Source: a virus. From it: a stretch of 35,678 nt of DNA. Where the stretch lies: the IMG/VR virus record IMGVR_UViG_3300037489_000084, positions 1 through 35,678 of that record; one strand, given 5' to 3'. Under the pieces are notes generated by a model. That model searched no databases, was not told the origin of the DNA, and saw only the letters and a program-made list of their open reading frames with translations. A program made the translations under genes and the position numbers. Shown in pieces: positions 18,140-26,281 of this stretch (position 1 is the stretch's first letter; each line of letters starts with the position of its first letter).

Positions 18140-21100
18140 TTATTTACCTCCAGTCAAACAATTCAGGAGTTCTTCATAACCTGAGATTTCCTCATCCAGG
18201 TCTATAAGATACTCGGCCGCGTCGGTGTCACGCTCTACTAAATCCCCGGTTTCTTGTACCCTAACCTTCTTGGTGAAGGCTATTCCAGATGGTTTCCCGG
18301 TCCTTCTGTATTCGGCCGCGACGTATTTAACATATTCCCCAGGAGTAAGCATTTCGGGCTTTGTGGGCTCGGGCGCCGGGGGAGCTGGAGTATCCTCCAC
18401 GACAAGACCGAAATTAGCATCCATGGACTCAATAAACGTCCTCGGCGGAAACATGAAGGTTTGATCCTTGGTATCTGCCATAGCATCAGAAGCAAATCCC
18501 TTGAATCGTTTGGCCAATACTGGCTGGGTTTCGATAACCAGCAGCTTCCCTATGGTTTGCGCAATAGGTCCATAACTTTTCTCATCCCCAAATAAGGACC
18601 GCTGCTTTAAAAATTCCCGAATAGATAGATCGGCGCCCTTGGCCTGGGTGGCAAGCTGGAGCGCGTCTTTCACGTCGGGGGTGATATCCCATTGCCCTCC
18701 TCGGGCCTTAATCTTCGCTAAAGACGGCAAAAGCCGGCCGATCTTGTTTAACAGGCCTTTGGGCGCTGCTGATAATAGGTCCGGATCATCTATAATAGAT
18801 CCTAATAGGGCCTTTTCGATAATGGTTTTACCGGTATCATTGAGAAGACCGACCTTTTGACTGACAAACTTATTAACATCCCCGGAAGCTACGACGCCGT
18901 CCCCTATCAACCATTGTAGGATCTCGGTGCCGTCCTTCTTGCCGAGGAGCTCACGTAGGGTAAGATCGCGGTTTGACATTCGCAGGCCGATTTTCTCGAT
19001 CGTCTCCATGGAGATGTTTTTCCCCATAGATGCTATTTCGGCCTCCTGGCTCACCCCTTGCGTAAGGGATTTATTAAAGTCACTGGCCATACGGTGAAGG
19101 ACGGTTGCGTTGACTTCGTCAAGATAGACCATCCTCACCAATACGGGTTTGCTCATGCCAGAGACAGCAGTTGGCATAATGCCAAATTTAGGAAGGGCCT
19201 TTGTGGTTAACAGGTTTTTGTAGGCAAATGCTTTTTTGGGCTTATCGGCCGCGTATGCCAGTTGCAGGCTCATGGCGCGGGAGTTGCCACCCAGGACTAC
19301 TCCGGTTGCGGTGACAATCGGCGGGCCGTTGGTGGGTGTAGGATCATCAGAGAGCACAATATCTGGATTTAAATTCTGGGCGTTGGTGATAACCTTTTCT
19401 TGCTCGGCCGGATCGGTGTCGTAGGTACGCTCCTGGATGCCTGCGGGATACTTCGGATTTTTCTGGAATGTCCTGGCGTTGTGCGAAGGTATCAGAGCAT
19501 CTGCCTCGATCAAAGCGTAATGGGCCAAATAGCCGCGCTTATTACCTGGGGTGATAATATTGACGCGCTTGCCAGTGATCATCTTTATATCACGAGCGCC
19601 CTGGACGGTCCCTTTCAGCTTCTTGGCTGCCCGCTCCTTGGTCTGCTTATCCAGCCAGTCGGCAAAATCGGACTTTCTCATAGCCGTCATGGACCCGAAA
19701 CCTTGCCAGCCTTGCTCGTAATTGGCCATATAGGCGGCTTTTGCAGCGTCCCTGCTCCAAAACCCTAACATGACCTTATCTTCGTCCGGCTTTTTGGTTT
19801 TCGGGTCAACCTGGTGGATAATAAAAACGCTGGTGGTTTCCAGAGCATCGCCCATAAACAGATCTATTTCGTCGCCGTCCTTGCCCTCGGTTCGAGAGAA
19901 ATACCCGTAATGATTTTTCATTAGGGTTTTCCACTCTTTGCCGTCCGCGCCTTTACCCCTGCGGTATTCGCCGGCTGGGTTTTCGATGGTGATGTCGAAG
20001 CCCATTACCTTAAAATGCCCCTTGCTGTAATTGCCGGCTTTCTTCTGGCCTTCGCTCGGATCGGTGTCGACGCTATCCAGCTCTTTTTTGATCTTGGCCG
20101 CGGAATCGGTATCCGGTGGGGTGGTCCGCATGGGAGCGCGACGGGCGCCGCCTCTTAAATACTGCTTTTTTACCCAATCGTCGTATTCTTTGGGAGTTTT
20201 GCCCTCATGCTTTTTCTTGAATTCAATCTGCTGTAAGGCTTCTTGCTTATATTTCGCAGGTACTTTGGAAACGTCGATTTTAAGCCGATCGAATTCCGCG
20301 AGCTGTTCGGGGGTGAAAAGTTTCCGCCCTCTTAATTTCTTTTCAGGAACTCTTTCCCGTTCACCTGGAGCTTGCTTCCCTTTGGCAACGAACCCAGGAA
20401 GTCCTTTGGGGATTGCGCCCCTTCCGGCCCGTTTACCTGCAATCTCACGCTTCTTTTTGTGCTCCTGGAGTCTGGTTTCTGCTGCGGTAGTGGTTTGCGC
20501 TTTGCCATAGCTAAATTGCACCTCGTATTTGATCTGCTTGCCGTCTGGCAAGGTTACGGTTATTGGATTCTTTGCAAGGTGAGATACTATACGTTTGTCC
20601 AGTATGTCGTCTAACCTGGAACTATCGTCAGATTGGACGATGAACTCATCTCCGGATATGTGATAGGTGTCCGCGTCGGTGATCTGCTTTAGGGCATCGC
20701 CAAAATTGATAAGGATCTGATCGCCGGTCTGGTGGCCGAAGGCATCATTAAAATATTTCAAGCTATCCAGATCGATGGAAGCAACATGCTTTTTCCTGGT
20801 GTCCTCGATGTCGAAAGCCTGCTTATTGCGTAGGCCTGTGAGATAATCGGTATTGAGCGCCTCTCGAAGCTCGGTCTCCGACATTTCCTCGGTGCGCTTT
20901 CGAGGCTCCATGCCGGCCATGATTCGACCATGCACGGTTTTTAAGGCTTCGTCGATGGGAGTATCTTCCTCGATGGTCTCTCCCAGGCGCTTGGCAAGCT
21001 CTTTTAGGCCTTTGCCTTCTCCACGAACCAAAATATTTCTTGCTGAACGGACGAACTGCTCCTCATCCAGCTTCTTGGAATTGAGATAGATGTTGCGGAA

Positions 21101-22990
21101 TCCCTTATCCCATGCCGGGGGCGGGCGTTCGGGTGTCTCGCGTCGGTCCCTGGTTTCCCGGTCCAGGTCGCGACGATCGCCCATCGGCGCTTTTGACGAT
21201 ACTGCAGCCAAGGCCTTTTTAACCAGCCTCGAACCTTCCTCCGCTGCATCTAATTTAGCCTGAAATTCTGCTTGCGCTATTCTCCCCGCTGAGTCCAGAT
21301 CCTTATAAGTGCCGTCAATAAAGGGTTTTAGATCCCTTTCAGCTTCCTTGATTCGGCCGGCATACCCTTCCGCCATGCCTTGCAGCTCTGGAGCGGACTT
21401 CTTAATCAGCCTCTTGTAGAACGGTTTGTCTTCATCGGCTCCCTCGCCTTGAAGTACTCCACCTGATGGAGGCGCTTTTTTGCCTGGTTTAACGGGAGGG
21501 GCCGGCTTAGGTTTTTGCCCTTGTGGCTCTTTACTTGGTACAGGTCTTTTCCCACCTTTTTTATCACCCGAGGCCTCCTTTTTAGGTTCAAGTTTGGATA
21601 GTTCTTCCTCCGAAAATTCCCCGGCTTCCTCCTCGGCATCGATGGACTCAGCTCCGCCGAATTTTTTCCCTTTGGTTTTATCCCGGATCTTTTTTGCTGC
21701 ATCCTCCCCCAGGAGGATGTCTTTAGCCGTTGTTTCAGATCCATCGGTTAGCAGATCCTTGGCCGCGCTTTCCTTGCCTGCCCGGCCCGCTACCCCTGCC
21801 ATGCCGCCACCCATGAAGAACCCGGCCACGGACCCTTGGGCCATTGCCTCGCCCACGCCCTCGGTTAGCTCCTGGTTTTCATCGACTAACATTTTGCGCG
21901 AAATGTTACTAACAAGGCGTTCCATGCCGGATTGTGGCATTTCCTCGAAAAACCCCTCCGTAATAGCTCCCTTCAGGAGGTTGCCCCAGAGAGACTTTCC
22001 GCCCTCGCCGCCGATCAGCTTACCCATGAAGGCGCCGGATGGGGCGCCGAATATTCCGGTCGTGAGTGCGGTTGGAATTCCGACGAAAGCGCCGGTGGCC
22101 ATGGCAAGAGCTTTCCTGGCGTAGGCGTGCTTTTTCTCGATGGAGAGAGAATCCGGCATTGAGTTGAATATTTCGTCATAGGCGCGGGACTTGATAAGTT
22201 CCTCTTGCGGGAGGTCCATTATTTCCTGGTAGGCCTGGGAGGCGTTCTCCAGTCCGGAATATCCACCCTCCCCAGCTGCGCCGCCTATTACGCCGGCCAC
22301 GGCATTGACACCGTATTTATTGACCATTTTATTGATGACACCTTGAACTATCTTGGGCGCTGCCTTCAGGCCGGTTGAGATAAGTCCCTTGGTGATCATC
22401 ATGCTTCCGCCCATTGATATTATTGTAGACGGTATAGATTCTGCAATTAATCCAGCTATTTTCCATGGGTCAGTTGCCCCTGGGCCAAAGAATCCCTCCT
22501 CCTCGCCGCTTGCCAGAATGGTTTTTTTCATGCTGGCTTTCATGGCTGGAGTTAGCTTTTCGTCGTAATAACGATCGGCTTCGTCGCCCCACTCTTTTAA
22601 CTTGGCCGAGGCACCGTGCTTGTCGGAAAAATCGCGGTAGCTCTGCATCATTTCATTGTCAGTCAGATCCCCATAGGCGCCGATTAGCTTTCCGGCTCTT
22701 GCAGCAGGATTGGTAAGGGAATTGAAGAATGATGCAGTTTTGGCGATACCAGCTGCTCCCTTGCCCATGACACGAGGAATATCCCACAAGGAGTGGCCAC
22801 CCTCGTCAGGTTCGTCGATATTACTGGATTGCGGATCGTTTTCATAAGGGTCCGCACCCTCAAAAGGATCGTAGTCCACCACTTCACCGACGGAATAAGT
22901 GGAATCTTCCGAATCGGCCGGGGAGTCGATTGTATCTTCATCGTCCTCAAAAGGGTCGTAGTCGAGCACATCGCCAATTTTATAGGCCAT
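18140..22990 (-). CDS. Polyvalent protein with GGDEF, pyrophosphatase-like and DdrB-type ParB domains
   Basis: A 1616-residue protein from ATG 22990 (ribosome-binding sequence GGAGAAAAG). Order: acidic N-terminus with two copies of a [IV]G[DE]V[LV]DYDPFE motif (residues 5-15, 34-44); residues ~175-410 with several hydrophobic, Gly/Ala-rich stretches that could insert in membranes; charged Lys/Pro linker ~420-520; coiled coil ~530-600; GGDEF domain ~710-860 with DYLTGLRNK, DLDSLKYFND, GHQTGDQ and SGDEF (779-783) and no RxxD inhibitory site; inorganic-pyrophosphatase-like domain ~985-1120 with YGY and DGDEID (D1038, D1040, D1043); ParB-like DdrB domain ~1140-1290 with LIPSHNARTF and VVLGGNSRAMSLQ; then the helical DdrB-type tail. 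These are established domains of polyvalent antirestriction proteins; the GGDEF domain is unusual. Location suggests a virion-packaged, ejected protein (inference). Confidence 0.93.
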   Translation of the reverse strand: MAYKIGDVLDYDPFEDDEDTIDSPADSEDSTYSVGEVVDYDPFEGADPYENDPQSSNIDEPDEGGHSLWDIPRVMGKGAAGIAKTASFFNSLTNPAARAGKLIGAYGDLTDNEMMQSYRDFSDKHGASAKLKEWGDEADRYYDEKLTPAMKASMKKTILASGEEEGFFGPGATDPWKIAGLIAESIPSTIISMGGSMMITKGLISTGLKAAPKIVQGVINKMVNKYGVNAVAGVIGGAAGEGGYSGLENASQAYQEIMDLPQEELIKSRAYDEIFNSMPDSLSIEKKHAYARKALAMATGAFVGIPTALTTGIFGAPSGAFMGKLIGGEGGKSLWGNLLKGAITEGFFEEMPQSGMERLVSNISRKMLVDENQELTEGVGEAMAQGSVAGFFMGGGMAGVAGRAGKESAAKDLLTDGSETTAKDILLGEDAAKKIRDKTKGKKFGGAESIDAEEEAGEFSEEELSKLEPKKEASGDKKGGKRPVPSKEPQGQKPKPAPPVKPGKKAPPSGGVLQGEGADEDKPFYKRLIKKSAPELQGMAEGYAGRIKEAERDLKPFIDGTYKDLDSAGRIAQAEFQAKLDAAEEGSRLVKKALAAVSSKAPMGDRRDLDRETRDRRETPERPPPAWDKGFRNIYLNSKKLDEEQFVRSARNILVRGEGKGLKELAKRLGETIEEDTPIDEALKTVHGRIMAGMEPRKRTEEMSETELREALNTDYLTGLRNKQAFDIEDTRKKHVASIDLDSLKYFNDAFGHQTGDQILINFGDALKQITDADTYHISGDEFIVQSDDSSRLDDILDKRIVSHLAKNPITVTLPDGKQIKYEVQFSYGKAQTTTAAETRLQEHKKKREIAGKRAGRGAIPKGLPGFVAKGKQAPGERERVPEKKLRGRKLFTPEQLAEFDRLKIDVSKVPAKYKQEALQQIEFKKKHEGKTPKEYDDWVKKQYLRGGARRAPMRTTPPDTDSAAKIKKELDSVDTDPSEGQKKAGNYSKGHFKVMGFDITIENPAGEYRRGKGADGKEWKTLMKNHYGYFSRTEGKDGDEIDLFMGDALETTSVFIIHQVDPKTKKPDEDKVMLGFWSRDAAKAAYMANYEQGWQGFGSMTAMRKSDFADWLDKQTKERAAKKLKGTVQGARDIKMITGKRVNIITPGNKRGYLAHYALIEADALIPSHNARTFQKNPKYPAGIQERTYDTDPAEQEKVITNAQNLNPDIVLSDDPTPTNGPPIVTATGVVLGGNSRAMSLQLAYAADKPKKAFAYKNLLTTKALPKFGIMPTAVSGMSKPVLVRMVYLDEVNATVLHRMASDFNKSLTQGVSQEAEIASMGKNISMETIEKIGLRMSNRDLTLRELLGKKDGTEILQWLIGDGVVASGDVNKFVSQKVGLLNDTGKTIIEKALLGSIIDDPDLLSAAPKGLLNKIGRLLPSLAKIKARGGQWDITPDVKDALQLATQAKGADLSIREFLKQRSLFGDEKSYGPIAQTIGKLLVIETQPVLAKRFKGFASDAMADTKDQTFMFPPRTFIESMDANFGLVVEDTPAPPAPEPTKPEMLTPGEYVKYVAAEYRRTGKPSGIAFTKKVRVQETGDLVERDTDAAEYLIDLDEEISGYEELLNCLTGGK

Positions 22991-23186
22991 GATCGTCTTT
23001 TCTCCGTTGGTAATAATAGTCCCAAATTACTTTACAATAGGCACATTCGACGTAGACAACACCCGTTCCTTGCCGCCTGGTTAGCTCCCGGTCACACATA
23101 AAACAGGTAGTAATCGAAACAGGGTGAGAGGCCGATTTACCTTGCCCCTCTACCGATTTTTTTCCGGATAACTGTTGGACCTTCAT
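22980..23186 (-). CDS. Small zinc-ribbon protein
   Basis: A 68-residue protein with two CxxC pairs (C28/C31 and C48/C51), spaced as in a zinc ribbon, followed by an aromatic and basic tail (WDYYYQRRKDD). ATG 23186 has an AGGTGAG ribosome-binding sequence at good spacing, even though the start lies 50 bases inside the end of the preceding 437-residue gene. Its stop also overlaps the start of the 1616-residue gene by 11 bases. This tight nesting argues for translational coupling. The protein may bind nucleic acid or act as a small partner of the polyvalent protein. A later start would still keep all four cysteines. Confidence 0.7.
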   Translation of the reverse strand: MKVQQLSGKKSVEGQGKSASHPVSITTCFMCDRELTRRQGTGVVYVECAYCKVIWDYYYQRRKDDHGL

Positions 23187-24450
23187 TTTCTCTCACCTGA
23201 TTAAAGACGTTCACGCCGGCGCTGGTCATGTTCTGGTTGGGTGGCTTGGGAGTAGGCTTTTGTTTCTTGGGCTTCTTTTTGTCCTCGTTGCCCGTAATGG
23301 GCGCCCATCCCTTACCCTTTTTTATGTACCAAACACCGTCTTTACCTCGTCTGGCATTTGGATGCCCCTTTGGCCGGGATTTGCCTCTGTAAGCGTCTTT
23401 AGGCACTTTGCCCATTCTTGCCGTCCTGGCCGCCTCATCCTTTTTAGCCTTGGCCGCCTCGGCTTCTTGCTTTTCCGTTTCGGCTCGCTGCCTGATCGCG
23501 CTCGGTGATTCTTCGCCCTTGGCCTTTGCCATATACTCCTCATAGTCGATATCGTGTTGCTCTTGGGAGAATCGTTGCGCATTTCGGTAGCCGTCAAATG
23601 TGGCATGTTCCCACCCAGCAGCGTCCGCCTCTTTGTGCATCTCGAAATTAAGTTTGTCCTGATCCAGCTTGTTTTTCGCGGTATTCTTGGCGCTGGTGAT
23701 CTGATCCTTGGACTTTTCGTGCTTCGGATTCATCGGCGCGAGCACGTTCTGGAAAGCCTCCTCGGTCGATTTAAAAACGGTAGGCTTCTTTTGACCTGGG
23801 AAAATAACTCCAACAACATCGGACTTAGGATCAAAGATAAACTGAGGAATATTGGTTTTGCCGGGCCTTCCCTTAAAGCTACGTGCCGGCATGGTCGTTC
23901 CACCAGGTCCCTCCTCTGCATCGACGGGCTGCCCCTCGGTGATAACGTCCTCGCCCTGGGCGCCGGGTGCCAATAGTGCGAGGGCCTCCTGGATCATCTG
24001 CGGGTTTCTCATCATCAGCCCGCGCTTGACATCCTCATAGGCTTGGGTCCGATCGGACTGGGCTCCCTCGCGCTCGAATGTTTCGCCCTTCTGTTCTCTG
24101 GTCTGCTGGCCGGTGGCCATGGATGCCTCATGGGTCTCCTGGCGCCTTTGCTCCTCGTTTTGATCCATTTCCAATTTCCGAGCATCTTCCTGATCTTTTC
24201 GGCGCTGTTCATCCTGATACCGGGATTCTTCTTTTTGGAGCAATTCGTCCTCGCGGGCCTTGCGATCCCGTTCCTGGGACCGGGTGAGGTTCTCAGATCC
24301 GCCGCCGCCGCCTACCACTCTGACACCTCTACCGCGGTTGCGGTTGGCGATAATACCGCTCAAACTATTGACCATCGGCATATAGCTTCTGTCTTTGAGC
24401 GACTTTACGCCGCTGCCATAGCCGCCTGAAAATGCGCTTCCTATACCCAT
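23137..24450 (-). CDS. Charged coiled-coil virion protein, probable internal/ejection protein
   Basis: A 437-residue hydrophilic protein with a GGAGAC ribosome-binding site at ATG 24450. The N-terminus MGIGSAFSGGYGSG matches the start of the next gene upstream. Residues ~55-150 are a long Arg/Glu/Gln-rich coiled coil (RSQERDRKAREDELLQKEES), the centre contains a small globular segment (FDPKSDVVGVIFPGQKKPTV), and a second charged helix (AKGEESPSAIRQRAETEKQE) leads to a lysine/proline-rich basic tail. Such composition is common in internal or scaffold-like virion proteins. Its position between the tail genes and the polyvalent protein supports an internal virion protein. No enzyme motif is visible. 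Confidence 0.75.
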   Translation of the reverse strand: MGIGSAFSGGYGSGVKSLKDRSYMPMVNSLSGIIANRNRGRGVRVVGGGGGSENLTRSQERDRKAREDELLQKEESRYQDEQRRKDQEDARKLEMDQNEEQRRQETHEASMATGQQTREQKGETFEREGAQSDRTQAYEDVKRGLMMRNPQMIQEALALLAPGAQGEDVITEGQPVDAEEGPGGTTMPARSFKGRPGKTNIPQFIFDPKSDVVGVIFPGQKKPTVFKSTEEAFQNVLAPMNPKHEKSKDQITSAKNTAKNKLDQDKLNFEMHKEADAAGWEHATFDGYRNAQRFSQEQHDIDYEEYMAKAKGEESPSAIRQRAETEKQEAEAAKAKKDEAARTARMGKVPKDAYRGKSRPKGHPNARRGKDGVWYIKKGKGWAPITGNEDKKKPKKQKPTPKPPNQNMTSAGVNVFNQVRENEGPTVIRKKIGRGAR

Positions 24451-24471
24451 GAGCTTGTCTCCTTCCGTTCG

Positions 24472-24711
24472 CTAATTGCTTCTCAGACTGGCGCCCTTGG
24501 CGCCGCCGCTTGCCATACTTGCGCCTTTACTAAGACCGCTTTGAACAATTCGCCCGCTGTGTCTTTCGTGCTCATCCTCGGAAGCTGATGCGGCCACAAC
24601 AAAGACGCCTGCCCCTGTTGTTTTCTTCCTGGTTATCGCCATTGGCTTCCGCTCGGGCTTTTTTGGCTTCATACTGTTGTATCCAGACTGAAATGCTTTG
24701 CCTATTCCCAT
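24472..24711 (-). CDS. Small basic protein sharing the MGIG..F..GY N-terminus
   Basis: A 79-residue basic protein with an AAGGAGACA ribosome-binding site at ATG 24711. It begins MGIGKAFQSGYNS, clearly like the MGIGSAFSGGYGS start of the following 437-residue protein, and its upstream GGAGACA region is also similar. The rest is Lys/Arg-rich, then Ser/Gly/Ala-rich (GLSKGASMASGGAKGASL). It looks like a shortened paralogue or a small virion component. I do not recognise a family. Confidence 0.65.
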   Translation of the reverse strand: MGIGKAFQSGYNSMKPKKPERKPMAITRKKTTGAGVFVVAASASEDEHERHSGRIVQSGLSKGASMASGGAKGASLRSN

Positions 24712-24723
24712 GAAACTGTCTCC

Positions 24724-25743
24724 TTACGTTCCATAAAATTTCTTTCTATTTGCCTGCGCCTGTTGTCTGGCCGCGTCAAACATACTCATCTTCGATCCGG
24801 TAGGCGCCGAGGACGATACCGGCTTGGTGGCCTGGGAGACTCCCAGCTGGGCCGCTCCCATCTCACCCCTGGGCGCTGCAACGTTTTGAGCAAAGCCGCT
24901 TGCAAGGTTACCCTGCTGCCCTGCTAAATTAGCCGTATGGCCTGCTAATCTACCCTGAATATCAGCCAAATTCGTTGATAAATTGGAGCGGGTTGTAAGC
25001 AAGCTGTTTTGTAGTTCCTGAATTCCGGTGGCCGCGTTAATGTTTTTGGTTGGATCGATCAACTCCAGGCCTTTAGCTGTTAGGCCTGAAACCCGTTCTT
25101 TTTCGTCCAGTCTGGCCTTATTGCCGGCCATTGCCTTATTTAGCGCCTCATCGTTTCTGGATGTCCGCATAAAGGCACGTGATCGGCCGGAAGTGGGGTC
25201 CACGCCTAAACCGGACATCCTCATAGCCTCGGCTTGGCGCCCAGCTTCTGACTGTGCCGCAACATCGCCCATGGCACGGCCGGAGGCGCCCTCATAATCC
25301 GCCCTGGTCAAGTCCATGAATTGCCGAGTCAGCTCCCCACGGTTTGCCATATCCTCTTTGGCGCCGCCGATCAGATCGCCCTTGATGCCGGAATATTCGG
25401 TTTTCATCGACTCCCACTCGGATTTCATGTCCTCGCCCATGCTCCCCATGGAGGCGGTAACATCCTTGTAAGCGCCTGAAACGTAATCTTTAGCGCTCCC
25501 CAGGCTGTTGATGGCCTCGTTATACATGCCGCCGGCTTTTGTCAGGTCGGTGTTCCACTGTTTGAGATACTTTTTCGACATCTTCGCAGCTTCGGCCGAT
25601 ACCTCTGCATTGCCAGCGGATTGGCTGTCCATGTTGGAAATCTCTTTTCTCAATAATTCGAGTTGGAGTTCTTCCTCCTCGGTCGCCTTTTCGCCCCAGG
25701 ATAATCCGCCGCCCGGGTGTCTTGTTTGTGTGAAAGTAGGCAT
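24724..25743 (-). CDS. Ala/Gly/Gln-rich helical protein, probable internal virion protein
   Basis: A 339-residue protein from ATG 25743 (ribosome-binding sequence GGAG). It is almost entirely predicted helix, rich in Ala, Gly, Ser, Met and Gln, with repetitive coiled-coil segments (DYVSGAYKDVTASMGSMGED, NSLLTTRSNLSTNLADIQGR, HTANLAGQQGNLASGF). The composition matches T7/P22-like ejection proteins that form periplasm-spanning channels. It sits directly after the tail genes and directly before the two MGIG proteins and the polyvalent protein, the usual place for ejection proteins. No lytic-transglycosylase motif is seen. Function is inferred from composition and order. Confidence 0.75.
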   Translation of the reverse strand: MPTFTQTRHPGGGLSWGEKATEEEELQLELLRKEISNMDSQSAGNAEVSAEAAKMSKKYLKQWNTDLTKAGGMYNEAINSLGSAKDYVSGAYKDVTASMGSMGEDMKSEWESMKTEYSGIKGDLIGGAKEDMANRGELTRQFMDLTRADYEGASGRAMGDVAAQSEAGRQAEAMRMSGLGVDPTSGRSRAFMRTSRNDEALNKAMAGNKARLDEKERVSGLTAKGLELIDPTKNINAATGIQELQNSLLTTRSNLSTNLADIQGRLAGHTANLAGQQGNLASGFAQNVAAPRGEMGAAQLGVSQATKPVSSSAPTGSKMSMFDAARQQAQANRKKFYGT

Positions 25744-25746
25744 AGC

Positions 25747-26265
25747 TTATGCTCCTTTTTTCAGTATTTCTTCAACAGAGGTTGCCACATCAACCCGTTG
25801 GACTTTTTCAACATTGCCCTCCAGGCTGATGATCCATTTTTGTCCACGATAACCGCCCTTCATCTTAAAGATGGCGTTGGTATACAGCTGTTTGGTGAAT
25901 TTCAGAACCCCATCAGCATATAACTTGAAGACAAGCGATAGCTCTCCACCGTAGGTGGGCTCGGCGGGGACCGTCTCCAGATTGTCGCCGGCAATGGGGA
26001 ATTCCCCGAAGATATAGCCGCCCTCGTTTCCGCCTATGGTGCCCAAAAGACCGGTTGCAAGTTTGATGGAATTTCGCTGGATAAGCTCATCCCGGTCCGC
26101 GATTGTTTGCCAGAAGGCCGCCAAGTCCCCTACGTTAAATAGGATACGGGCCACCGATAGCCTGATTCGGCCGTCCATGACGATTTCCGGGCTTTCCCAG
26201 TACAAATCCTTAAATGCCTGGGTATCGTCGCCTTCCCACTCGTAAACTTTGTTGTCAAAAGCCAT
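25747..26265 (-). CDS. Tail-associated beta-rich protein
   Basis: A 172-residue protein, ATG 26265 with an AGGATG ribosome-binding sequence. It is mainly beta (DGRIRLSVARILFNVGDLAAFW, GELSLVFKLYADGVLKFTKQL, GQKWIISLEGNVEKVQRVDV). It lies directly behind the nozzle-like gene and three bases before the helical internal-protein gene. In other short-tailed phages a small protein often follows the nozzle gene. No catalytic motif is visible, and the family is not recognised with confidence. Confidence 0.7.
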   Translation of the reverse strand: MAFDNKVYEWEGDDTQAFKDLYWESPEIVMDGRIRLSVARILFNVGDLAAFWQTIADRDELIQRNSIKLATGLLGTIGGNEGGYIFGEFPIAGDNLETVPAEPTYGGELSLVFKLYADGVLKFTKQLYTNAIFKMKGGYRGQKWIISLEGNVEKVQRVDVATSVEEILKKGA

Positions 26266-26281
26266 TTAGCCAGCATCCTGT

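Noticed and set aside
21480-22124. 214-codon plus-strand open frame, Pro/Ser-rich
   Set aside because: It is antisense to the Gly/Lys-rich part of the 1616-residue gene and its composition is explained by that; no start signal.
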